Shown piece by piece: positions 17,083 through 25,681 of a stretch of DNA of 64,000 bases. Position 1 is the first letter of the stretch, and each line of letters begins with the position of its first letter. Made by a program: the position numbers and the translations under genes. The notes under the pieces are model-generated. The model was not told where the DNA came from, ran no database searches, and was given only the letters and a program-made list of their open reading frames with translations. The stretch comes from RPQJ01 sp963754535. Its GTDB lineage: Bacteria > Pseudomonadota > Gammaproteobacteria > Steroidobacterales > Steroidobacteraceae. The stretch spans positions 62,001-126,000 of the forward strand of contig CAVWGG010000016.1 of assembly GCA_963754535.1 (NCBI GenBank), given 5' to 3'.

Positions 17083-18367
17083 ATGCTCGTCGGAAACACC
17101 ACGCGCCGTGTCGCCATCGTCGGCGGTGCCCGGATCCCGTTCGTGCGTTCGATGGGCGCCTACGCTGAATGCAGCAACCAGCAGATGCTGACGGCAGCGC
17201 TGCAGGCGCTGACGGACAAGTACCGGCTTGCCGGTGAGCGCCTGGGCGACGTCGGCGCCGGGGCGGTGCTGAAGAGCCCGCGCGACTTCAACCTGACGCG
17301 CGAAGCGGTCCTCGGCACGACGCTCGATGCGCACACGCCGGCCTTCGACCTGCAGCGTGCCTGCGGTACGAGCCTCGAGACGGCGATCCTGCTTGGCCTG
17401 AAGATCGCGGCGGGCCAGATCGACAGCGGCATTGCGGCAGGCGTCGACACCGCCAGCGACGCGCCGATCGGCATCAACGAGAACCTGCGCCGGATCATGC
17501 TGCGCAGCGCGCGAGGCCGGTCATTGGGCCAGCGGCTCGCGCCCTGGGCCGCGCTGCGCCCGGGCCATTGGAAGCCGAGTTTTCCAGCCGTTGCCGAGCC
17601 GCGCACGGGGCTCAACATGGGACAGAGCTGCGAGCTGATGGCGCGACGCTGGGGCATCCGGCGCGAGGCGCAGGATGAGCTCGCACTCGCCAGCCATCAG
17701 CGTGCCGCCGCCGCCTACGACGCCGGCTTCTTCGACGACCTCGTGTTCGAATTCAATGGCGTGAAGCGCGACGACAACCTCCGTCGCGACACCTCGCTGG
17801 AGAGGCTGGCCAGGCTGAAGCCGGCGTTCCCGGTCGATGGCAGCGCCACGCTGACCGCAGGCAATTCAACGCCCGATGACGGACGGCGCCGCTGCGGTGC
17901 TGCTGGCGAGCGAGGACTGGGCCCGCGCCAGGGGGCTGCCGGTGCAGGCCTACCTGACGTTCGGCAAGGTCGCTGCCGTCGATTTCCTCAAGGACGAAGG
18001 GCTCCTGATGGCGCCGGCCTATGCCGTGCCACGCATGCTGGACGACGCTGGAATCACGCTGCAGGACTTCGATTTCTACGAGATTCACGAGGCGTTTGCG
18101 GCGCAGGTGCTGTGCACGCTGGCCGCGTGGGAGTCGGCCGAGTTCTGCCGCGACCGGCTGGGTCGTGAGCGGCCGCTCGGCTCGATCGATCGCTCGAAGC
18201 TCAACGTGAACGGCAGCAGCCTCGCCGTGGGCCATCCGTTCGCGGCGACGGGGGCACGCATCATTGCGACGCTCGCCAAGTTGATCGATGAGCGCGGCGG
18301 CGGCCGCGGGCTCATCTCGATCTGCACGGCGGGTGGCATGGGCGTCACCGCGATCGTCGAACGCTGA
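17083..18367 (+). pseudogene. FadI-like acetyl-CoA acyltransferase, interrupted by one +1 frameshift
   Basis: Two consecutive frames together make a full thiolase of about 427 residues. The first carries the nucleophile Cys94 (QRACGTS) and a FadI-like lid region; the second, from 17876, carries the HEAFAAQ and CTAGGMG active-site motifs. The break lies in CCC at 17872-17874: removing one C restores a continuous NSTPMTDGAAAV, exactly the conserved thiolase junction. If real, the gene cannot make active enzyme and fatty-acid beta-oxidation at this locus is lost; otherwise it is a sequencing error. Both halves are otherwise well conserved, so decay is recent or absent. The start is the ATG at 17083. 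Confidence 0.85.
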
Positions 18368-18411
18368 AGACTCTATAATCGCCGGTTCGCCAATCGGCCA
18401 GGAATTCCACG

Positions 18412-20239
18412 ATGTCATTCCGCACCCCCACCGCGCTTCTCGGTATCGCAATGTCGATCGTGCTGCAGGGATGCGCCACGGCGCCGTCCGCACCGGTGGC
18501 CGCAGCTCCGGTTGCGACGACCGCCGCGGCAGCCACCGACACCAGGCAGCAACTCGACGCGCTCTTCGAAAATTATTTCGAGGACGACCTGCGTGCGAAC
18601 CCGTTGCGCGCGACGTACATCGGCGACCATCGCTACGACGACCAGCTGCCGAACTCGATCGGACCGGAGTACCGGGCCGCCGCGCACGCGATGAACCAGA
18701 AATACCTGGCGGCGATCCGCGCCATTGACCCAGGCGCAGCTCGCTCCAGCGGATCGCATTTCGTACGACATCTTCCTTTACGAGCGCGAGCGCGAAGCAC
18801 GTGCCGAACGCTTTCCGTTCCACCTGCTGCCGATCAACCAGGCTGGCAGCCTGCTCACCGTGATGCCGGCGCTCGGCTCGGGCACCAACGCCCAGCCGTT
18901 CGAGACCGTCGCGGACTACGAGCGCTGGCTGAAGCGGCTCGATGGCCTCGCCGTGTGGATGGACCAGGCGGTCGTCAACATGCGCCAGGGCGCGGCCACG
19001 GGCGTCGTGCAACCGCGCGCCGTGATGGAAAAGGTGCTGGGCCAGCTCGACGCGATGGCGGTGTCGCAGGCGAAGGACAGCCAGTACTACGCGCCGATCA
19101 GGCAATTCCCGGCAACCTTCTCCGCCGCCGACCGTGACCGACTCACCGCCGAATACACCCGGGCGCTCGATGGCACGCTGTTGCCGGCCTACCAGCGCCT
19201 GCGCGATTTCGTGCGCGACGAATACCTGCCGCGGACGCGCACCAGCGTTGCGTGGACGGCGTTGCCTGACGGGCAGGCGTGGTACGCCTACTTCGTGCAG
19301 GAACACACGACGACGAGCATGACGCCCGACGAGATCCACGCGTTGGGCCTCAGCGAGGTGAAGCGCATCCTCGGCGAGATGGACCAGGTCCGGCAGCAGG
19401 TCGGGTTCAAGGGCGATCTCGAGGCGTTTTTCACGTTCCTCGAAACCGATCCGCAGTTCTATTTCACGCAGGGCTCCGACCTGCTCGCAGGATACCGTAC
19501 GCTCAAGGCGCGGATCGACGCCGCGCTGCCGAAGCTGTTTTCGGTGTTCCCCAAGGCCGACTATGAAGTGCGCGAGGTCGAGGCGTTCCGCGCCGAGTCC
19601 GCGGCCGGCGCGTACTACCAGCAGCCCTCGGCCGACGGCTCGCGTCCCGGCGTTTTCTATGTCAATACCTTCAACCTGAAGGCGCAGCCGAAGTTCGGCA
19701 TGGAGACGCTGTCGCTGCACGAGGCGTCGCCGGGACATCACTTCCAGGTGACGATCCAGCAGGAACTCGAGGGTGTGCCGCGCTTCCGTCGTTTCGGTGG
19801 TGACTACACCGCCTACGTCGAAGGGTGGGCGCTGTATGCCGAGTACCTGGGCAAGGAACTCGGCTTGTTCACCGATCCGTACCAGTGGTTCGGTCGCCTG
19901 AACGACGAGCAACTGCGCGCGATGCGCCTCGTGGTCGACACGGGACTGCACGCCAAGGGGTGGACCCGCGAGCAGGCGATCAAGTTCATGCTCGACAACT
20001 CGACACTGGCCGAGTCGGACGTCGTCTCCGAGGTCGAGCGTTACATCGCCTGGCCGGGCCAGGCCCTCGGCTACAAGGTGGGCGACCTGCGGATCCAGGC
20101 CCTGCGCCGCCAGGCCGAGCAGGCGTTGGGGGCGAAGTTCGACGTGCGTGATTTTCATCGCGAGGTGCTGAGCGACGGCGCCGTCCCGATGGACGTGCTC
20201 GAGGTGAAAGTCGAGCGCTGGATCGCGGCGCGGCGTTGA
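18412..20239 (+). pseudogene. DUF885 lipoprotein (putative metallopeptidase), interrupted by one +1 frameshift
   Basis: The N-terminal frame codes a lipoprotein signal (VLQGC, Cys21) and about 105 residues of the DUF885 family. The rest (from about 18730 to 20239) continues in the next frame. Deleting one C of CCC at 18729-18731 joins them as AIDQAQLAPADRISYD, which aligns without gap to AIDRKQLAGEDLVTYE of the paralogue next door. The second part keeps the family motifs HEASPGHH (bases 19718-19741) and EGWALYAE (Glu at 19820), which I take to be zinc-site residues. Family members are putative peptidases of the envelope; the substrate is unknown. This gene keeps the motif residues, the downstream copy does not. 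Confidence 0.8.
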
Positions 20240-20250
20240 AGCGTCGGCGC

Positions 20251-22086
20251 ATGGCGCGAAATCCCTTCCTGCTGCCGATGCTCGTCGGCGCGCTCGCGCT
20301 GACAGCGTGCGATTTCGCGCCGGAGCCGCCCACGCGGGCTGAGGAAAAGCCTTCGGAGTTGTCTGCGTCCTTGCGGGCGTCGAACGCGGCAACGGTCGAA
20401 CTGTATCGCGTGGTCGAGACGTATTTCGACCAGCACCTCGCGCTGAACCCGATTCGAGCCACCGAGCTCGGCGACCACCGTTTCGACGATCGCTTCGGCG
20501 ACTACCTCAGCGTGAGCTGGATGGCGGATTCGCTCGGCATCGAACAGGAGGCGCTCGAGAAGCTGCAGGCGATCGACCGGAAGCAGCTGGCCGGCGAAGA
20601 CCTCGTTACCTACGAGGCTTTCAAGCGCCAGCGTGAGCTGGGCATCGGCGGATACCGGTATCCGAGCGAGCTGTTGGCGATCAATCAGTTCGCCAACTGG
20701 CCAGGTGTCTTCGCGCAGCTCGGTTCCGGCAAGGGCGCACAGCCGTTCAGGACGACGCGCGATTACGACGCGTTCCTCGCGCGCATGGATGGCTTCGTCG
20801 TGTGGGTGGATCAGGCCATCAACAACCTGCGTGCGGGCGTCACCAAGGGTGTCGTGCTGCCGAAGATCGTGGTCGAGCGCACGCTGCCGCAGCTCGAGGC
20901 GTTCGGCCGCCTGGAGGATCCGCAGCAGACGGTGTTCTGGCAGCCGCTGCTGAACTTTCCAGCGGGTCCGAGCGTGGCTGACCGGCGACGGTTGCTGCAG
21001 GCCTACGATGAAAAGCTGCGGACCAGGGTATTGCCCGCCTATCGGCGTCTGCACGATTACCTGACGCAGGAATACCTGCCCAAGGCGCGCGACACCGTGT
21101 CGTGGTCGGACCTGCCGAGCGGGGACCTCTGGTACGCACACCTGGTGCGGTACTACACCTCGACGAACATGACACCGGAGGAAGCGCACGCGCTCGGATT
21201 GCGCGAAGTGGCGAGGCTGCGCGGGAATGTGGCCGGCCTGCAGGGTGTCCTTGGCGTTGCGGGAGATCCGCGCGTCGTGTTCGATGCCATGCGCGCGGAC
21301 CCGAAGTTCCAGTTCGGCACTGCGCAGTCGATGCTCGAAAGTTATGGGGCATTGCGAGAACGCGTCGATGCACGATCGCCCGCGTTGTTCCTGCGCGGGC
21401 CCAAGGCGGCTTTCGAAATCCGGCCGGTCGAAAGTTTTCGCGCGGTCGCTGCTGCAGCTGCCTCGTACTCGCCACCGAGCGCCGACGGCGGGCGTGCGGG
21501 CATCGTCTACGTCAACACGGGCGAGCTGGCATCGCGCCCGTCCTATGCGATCGACGCGACATACCTGAATGAGGCCGTCCCTGGGCGCCACTTCCAGGCA
21601 GCACTCGCGCAGGAGACACCCAACCTGCCGCGGTTCCGTCGCTTCGGCGAAGATGCCGCGTTTGTCGCGGGATGGGCGCTGTACGCGGAATCGCTCGGCG
21701 GCGAACTCGGCCTGTATGCCGATCCATACAGCCAGTTTGGCGCGTTGAACTCCGAGCTGTCGCGTGCGGCGGCCCTCGTCGTCGATACGGGCCTGCATGC
21801 GAAAGGCTGGAGCCGGCAGCAAGCGAGCGAGTATCTCCGGGCGAACACTGCGCTCGGCGAAGCCGACATCGCTGCCGAAGTCGATCGCTACATCGCCTGT
21901 CCCGGCCAGGCGCTTGCCGACAAGGTCGGGCAACTCAAGATTCTGGAGCTGCGTCGTCGTGCCGAGCAACGGCTCGGCGAGCGCTTCAACGTGCGTGAAT
22001 TCCACGAACAGGTGGTTGGCAACGGCTCGCTGCCGCTGTCCGTGCTCGACGCCAGGATCAACCGCTGGATCGCGTCGCGTCGCTAG
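20251..22086 (+). CDS. DUF885 lipoprotein paralogue lacking the motif residues
   Basis: This protein of about 611 residues has a lipobox (LALTAC, Cys20) and is homologous to its upstream neighbour over the whole length (for example PRFRRFG and GWALYAE regions). The conserved HExxPGHH motif is changed to NEAVPGRH (residues 440-447) and the Glu of EGWALY is Ala473. All presumed metal ligands are therefore replaced while the fold-defining residues remain, so it is probably a pseudoenzyme. A TTG at 20236 that overlaps the upstream stop is an alternative start. The stop codon overlaps the convergent DUF2845 gene in a shared CTAG. Confidence 0.85.
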   Translation: MARNPFLLPMLVGALALTACDFAPEPPTRAEEKPSELSASLRASNAATVELYRVVETYFDQHLALNPIRATELGDHRFDDRFGDYLSVSWMADSLGIEQEALEKLQAIDRKQLAGEDLVTYEAFKRQRELGIGGYRYPSELLAINQFANWPGVFAQLGSGKGAQPFRTTRDYDAFLARMDGFVVWVDQAINNLRAGVTKGVVLPKIVVERTLPQLEAFGRLEDPQQTVFWQPLLNFPAGPSVADRRRLLQAYDEKLRTRVLPAYRRLHDYLTQEYLPKARDTVSWSDLPSGDLWYAHLVRYYTSTNMTPEEAHALGLREVARLRGNVAGLQGVLGVAGDPRVVFDAMRADPKFQFGTAQSMLESYGALRERVDARSPALFLRGPKAAFEIRPVESFRAVAAAAASYSPPSADGGRAGIVYVNTGELASRPSYAIDATYLNEAVPGRHFQAALAQETPNLPRFRRFGEDAAFVAGWALYAESLGGELGLYADPYSQFGALNSELSRAAALVVDTGLHAKGWSRQQASEYLRANTALGEADIAAEVDRYIACPGQALADKVGQLKILELRRRAEQRLGERFNVREFHEQVVGNGSLPLSVLDARINRWIASRR

Positions 22087-22457
22087 TAGCCGTAACCGTC
22101 CGTGCGGATGTCTTCGAGCTCGTCGCCGACGAAGCGCAGTTTGCGCAACAACTTGCTGGTGCCGAGGTTGTACGTCCATACCTCCACGGGCATGTCGACG
22201 ACACCCGGACCGTAGTACTGGTAGCGACTGAAACCGTAACCGTACTCGTAGCGGGGGGCGCGACGGATCACGCCCTGGAAGTCGATGCTGGTCGGTTCGC
22301 CGCACAGGGTGCGAACCTTGTCCTTGCCGTCGCTGACGCTGATCAGTTTGCTGCCGCAGCGCATGGAGTCTTCGGACAGGCTTGCGGTGGGCGCTGCCAG
22401 AAGCAGCGCCGCCAAAGTCAGGGCTGGGGCCAGGGATAGGCGCTGCACATGAGGCAT
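22083..22457 (-). CDS. DUF2845-domain secreted protein
   Basis: This 124-residue protein has a signal peptide (ALTLAALLLAAPTASL) and one DUF2845 domain, recognisable by MRCGSKLISVSDGKDKV and the second Cys in RTLCGEPTS. The two cysteines probably form a disulphide in the periplasm. The tail is tyrosine-rich. The family is of unknown function and common in gammaproteobacteria. I chose the ATG at 22457 because it begins a normal signal peptide; 39 additional upstream codons in frame are not protein-like. Confidence 0.8.
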   Translation of the reverse strand: MPHVQRLSLAPALTLAALLLAAPTASLSEDSMRCGSKLISVSDGKDKVRTLCGEPTSIDFQGVIRRAPRYEYGYGFSRYQYYGPGVVDMPVEVWTYNLGTSKLLRKLRFVGDELEDIRTDGYGY

Positions 22458-22804
22458 GTTGCCGACATCGTAACGCGGATCTGCCTCGCCGCATCCTGCC
22501 TTGATATACAAGGGCGGCGTACCCCGGACCGCATTCCCGGGGGCTTGCCGGCGGACGCTTGCCAGGAAATCCACAGAATCCTGCTGTAAAGAAAGATAAC
22601 AATAACAAAGACATACGCTGTCCAGGATTCTCGCGACGCGCTTGGCTGTAAACGGTTTCGACGGCCGGATCGGCAGCAGTCGCCGAGTTTGACCTCCGCC
22701 TGCAACCAGGACGCCTGACCCAGCGGCGGGGCCCGGGCCTGGACTGTCTGCCGCCGAAGGCTCTGCTACCCTGACGACCTTTCCCTCCGGCCCCCGCCAA
22801 CCGC
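22458..22804. other. Intergenic region between DUF2845 gene and gshA
   Basis: The 347-base gap separates divergent genes and should hold both promoters. It has an unusually AT-rich patch at about 22581-22613 (TGCTGTAAAG followed by A-rich sequence) in otherwise GC-rich surroundings. A possible extended -10 element is TGCTGTAAA at 22582-22590. I found no clear -35, riboswitch or coding frame. Confidence 0.4.
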
Positions 22805-24385
22805 ATGGCTCTCGATCGCGCCTTCGAAAAACGTCTTGCCGGCGTCATCAACGCCCGCGCGAAGGGCGTGCTGCAGGGCGGGCTCAAGGGCGTGGAGCGG
22901 GAATCGCTGCGCGTGACGCCGAAGGGCCAGATTGCCAGGACGCCGCATCCGCGGGCGCTGGGCTCGGCGCTCACCAACGAGCACGTCACGACGGATTACT
23001 CCGAAGCGCTGATCGAGCTGGTCACGCCGCCATTCGCCCACACCTGGGAACTGGTGCAGTACCTCGCCGACCTGCATCGCTTCGTCTACACGAACCTGCC
23101 CGACGACGAACTGCTCTGGGCCACGAGCATGCCGTGCGCGATCAAGGGCGACGAAAGCATCCCGATCGCGCAGTTCGGCTCGTCCAACGTCGGGCGCATG
23201 AAGACCGTCTATCGGAACGGCCTGGGCCACCGCTACGGGCGCGTGATGCAGGCTATCGCGGGCGTGCACTTCAACTACTCGTTCCCGGATCACTTCTGGC
23301 CGGTGCTGGCCGACGTGCTGCACCCCAGGGACTCCGGGCAATCCTTCCGTTCCGAGTCGTACTTCTCGCTGCTGCGCAACTACCGCCGCCACGGCTGGAT
23401 CGTGCTGTACCTGTTCGGCAACTCGCCGGCGCTGTGCCCGTCGTTCCTGCAAGGCCGCAAGGTCGACGGCCTGGAGCCGCTCGAGCCCGGCAGCCTCTAT
23501 GCGCCGTACGCGACCTCGCTGCGCATGAGTGACCTCGGCTACCGCAACAAGAGCCAGGCGGGGCTGAGCGTCTCGGTTAACAGCCTCGATCATTACGTAC
23601 GCGACCTGACGGCCGCGATCAGCACGCCGAATCCCGAGTACGAAAAGATCGGGGTGAAGGTGGACGGCGAGTACCGCCAGTTGAACGCCAACGTCCTGCA
23701 GATCGAGAACGAGTACTACAGCTTCATCCGCCCGAAGCGCGTGACCCGGAGCGGTGAGCGTCCAACCAAGGCGCTGCAGCGCGCCGGCGTGCAGTACGTC
23801 GAAATGCGCTCGCTCGACGCCAGCATCTTCGATCCGGTGGGCGTCAACCAGAACAAACTGCGGTTCCTCGAGGCGTTCGCGGCGTTCTGCGTGCTGCGCG
23901 ACAGCCGCTCGATCGAGAGCTCGGAGCAGGATGAGCTCGACGGCAACCATGCCATCGTGGCGCGGGAGGGCCGCCGGCCCGGCCTGTTGTTGCGGCGCGA
24001 CGGTCGCGACATCAAGTTAAGTGACTGGGCCGCTGAAATCATCGATTCGATGCGTGGCGTCTGCGAGCTGCTGGACGAGGGCGACGCGCAACGTCCGTAC
24101 CTCACCGCACTCGAGGTGCAGGAAGAAAAAATCCGCGACATTTCGCTGACGCCTGCAGCACGCTCGTTGCACGAAATGCGCGCGAACGAGGAATCGTTCT
24201 TCAATTTCGCGCTCCGCATGTCGAAAGTGCACCAGTCCTATTTCAGGGACCTGCTCTCCCCGAGCTCGTCCAGGCAGGAAGAATTTGCCGCCGAAGCGGC
24301 CGAGTCGATCGAGCAGCAGGCGCGCATCGAAGCGTCGGACAATATTTCCTTCGACGAATATCTCGCCAGGTATTTTTCAGTGTGA
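22805..24385 (+). CDS. gshA: Glutamate-cysteine ligase
   Basis: This 526-residue enzyme joins glutamate and cysteine with ATP, the first step of glutathione synthesis. Diagnostic stretches are KGVERESLRV (about 29-38), TDYSEALIELVTPP with active-site Glu residues (about 62-75) and AGVHFNYSFPD, all as in the E. coli GshA family. Length matches the proteobacterial type I enzyme (about 518). It is cytosolic. It stands alone on the plus strand; gshB is not in the window. A GC hairpin without T tract (about 24421-24440) follows the stop. Confidence 0.95.
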   Translation: MALDRAFEKRLAGVINARAKGVLQGGLKGVERESLRVTPKGQIARTPHPRALGSALTNEHVTTDYSEALIELVTPPFAHTWELVQYLADLHRFVYTNLPDDELLWATSMPCAIKGDESIPIAQFGSSNVGRMKTVYRNGLGHRYGRVMQAIAGVHFNYSFPDHFWPVLADVLHPRDSGQSFRSESYFSLLRNYRRHGWIVLYLFGNSPALCPSFLQGRKVDGLEPLEPGSLYAPYATSLRMSDLGYRNKSQAGLSVSVNSLDHYVRDLTAAISTPNPEYEKIGVKVDGEYRQLNANVLQIENEYYSFIRPKRVTRSGERPTKALQRAGVQYVEMRSLDASIFDPVGVNQNKLRFLEAFAAFCVLRDSRSIESSEQDELDGNHAIVAREGRRPGLLLRRDGRDIKLSDWAAEIIDSMRGVCELLDEGDAQRPYLTALEVQEEKIRDISLTPAARSLHEMRANEESFFNFALRMSKVHQSYFRDLLSPSSSRQEEFAAEAAESIEQQARIEASDNISFDEYLARYFSV

Positions 24386-24492
24386 ACCGTGCCACGAATT
24401 CGGCCCATGCTGGTGGCTAAGCCTGGTCGGATACCAGGCGGCCTCGCCATCAATGGGATGGAGCCACGCTCGAGGGAACGACGCAGGTGTCC

Positions 24493-24693
24493 ATGGTATC
24501 GAAGCTGCAGCAGCGTCCGGGTTCGTTGTCGGCTGCGCCAGCCGAGAACAACCCGGTCCCGGTGAATCCACGTTTGCGCAGCGAACCTTCGTTCGCTGAA
24601 GCCGTGCAGAACCCCAGGGCTCCTGCCTGGGATCCGCACGAGGTGTGGCTCAACCGCGTGAAAAAGCCGCGTGAGCAGCGCTCGGCGGACTGA
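24493..24693 (+). CDS. Small conserved-looking hypothetical protein
   Basis: This 66-residue frame starts at ATG 24493 (GTG at 24487 is an alternative), with AGGTG seven bases upstream as ribosome-binding site. The N-terminus is Pro/Asn-rich; the C-terminus WDPHEVWLNRVKKPREQR is charged and resembles short C-terminal motifs seen in small proteins of gammaproteobacteria, though I cannot name a family. It fills the gap between gshA and the convergent peptidase and ends six bases before that gene. No membrane segment or cysteine is present. Confidence 0.5.
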   Translation: MVSKLQQRPGSLSAAPAENNPVPVNPRLRSEPSFAEAVQNPRAPAWDPHEVWLNRVKKPREQRSAD

Positions 24694-24699
24694 AACCCG

Positions 24700-25605
24700 T
24701 CAGAGGATCCCGGTCGTCATCCGGCCCTGCGCATCGATCGAGCCGCGCAGCATCCCACGCGAATTGAACGGCAGCGCAATCGTGCCGTCGCGTCCGACGA
24801 CGATCACGCCGCCTTCGCCCCCCATCCGCCGCAACTGCTCGTGGACCACGATGTCCGCGGCCTCACGCACGCTCTTGCCCGCATAACGGATCAGCGACGC
24901 GATCTCGTGCGCGACCGTCGCACGGATGAAGTATTCGCCATGACCTGTGGCGGACACCGCGCAGCAGTCGTTGGCAGCGTAGGTGCCCGCGCCGATCACG
25001 GGTGAATCGCCCACCCGTCCCCAACGCTTGGCAGTCATGCCGCCGGTGGACGTCGCCGCGGCCAGGTTGCCTGCCGCATCGAGGGCCACGGCGCCCACGG
25101 TTCCCATCAGCGATTCGCGGAAACTGCCCGCACTGGCGTCGAGCGCGGCCGCCAGCTCGCGCTGACGCCGCTCGGTGACGAAATAGCGGTTGGCCACGGG
25201 TTCGAGCCCCTGCTCGAGGGCGAATTCCTCGGCGCCCTGGCCGGACAGCATCACGTGTGGTGACTTGTCCATCACCAACCGGGCGAGGCCGATCGGGCTT
25301 CTTACGTGCCGCAGGCCGGTCACCGCGCCTGCGCGCAGGTCGCGCCCATCCATGAGCGACGCGTCGAGTTCGCAGATGCCGTTGGCTGCGATTACGGCAC
25401 CGCGGCCCGCGTTGAAGAGCGGGTTCTCCTCGAGCACCTGCACCGCGGCGACGACGGCGTCGAGGCCAGGGCCGCCCGCATCCAGGATTCGTTGCCCGGC
25501 ACGCAGCGCCTGCTCCAATCCGGTGCGATAGGCGGCTTCCCGTTCGGGCGTGAGTTCGGCGGGCGGGATGTCTCCCGCGCCGCCATGGACGGCGATCGCT
25601 GGCAT
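24700..25605 (-). CDS. Isoaspartyl peptidase / plant-type L-asparaginase (N-terminal nucleophile hydrolase)
   Basis: This 301-residue protein has the full layout of the Ntn-hydrolase asparaginase family: HGGAGDIP at the N-terminus, the conserved NPLFNAGRGAV (61-71), and the self-cleavage site before the nucleophile Thr169 in GTVGAVALD. It matures into alpha and beta subunits and removes isoaspartyl residues or hydrolyses asparagine. The start MPAIAVHGG at 25605 fits the family; a longer in-frame extension of 20 codons is basic and unlikely. It is divergent from pyruvate carboxylase (gap 76 bases). Confidence 0.92.
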   Translation of the reverse strand: MPAIAVHGGAGDIPPAELTPEREAAYRTGLEQALRAGQRILDAGGPGLDAVVAAVQVLEENPLFNAGRGAVIAANGICELDASLMDGRDLRAGAVTGLRHVRSPIGLARLVMDKSPHVMLSGQGAEEFALEQGLEPVANRYFVTERRQRELAAALDASAGSFRESLMGTVGAVALDAAGNLAAATSTGGMTAKRWGRVGDSPVIGAGTYAANDCCAVSATGHGEYFIRATVAHEIASLIRYAGKSVREAADIVVHEQLRRMGGEGGVIVVGRDGTIALPFNSRGMLRGSIDAQGRMTTGIL

Positions 25606-25681
25606 GACTATGACTTCGCGGCAGGTCGTTCGAAGGAAACGAACCATACCAGAGCGCCGGGCCACGTATTATTTTGGTCCG

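Noticed and set aside
22608..22616. GATAACAAT-like string as a lac-type operator (near 22595-22603)
   Set aside because: It is only a short AT-rich match with no symmetric partner and no LacI-type gene nearby.
20155..22989. A long minus-strand frame opposite the second DUF885 gene
   Set aside because: It is antisense to a conserved lipoprotein gene and overlaps the real DUF2845 gene in another frame.
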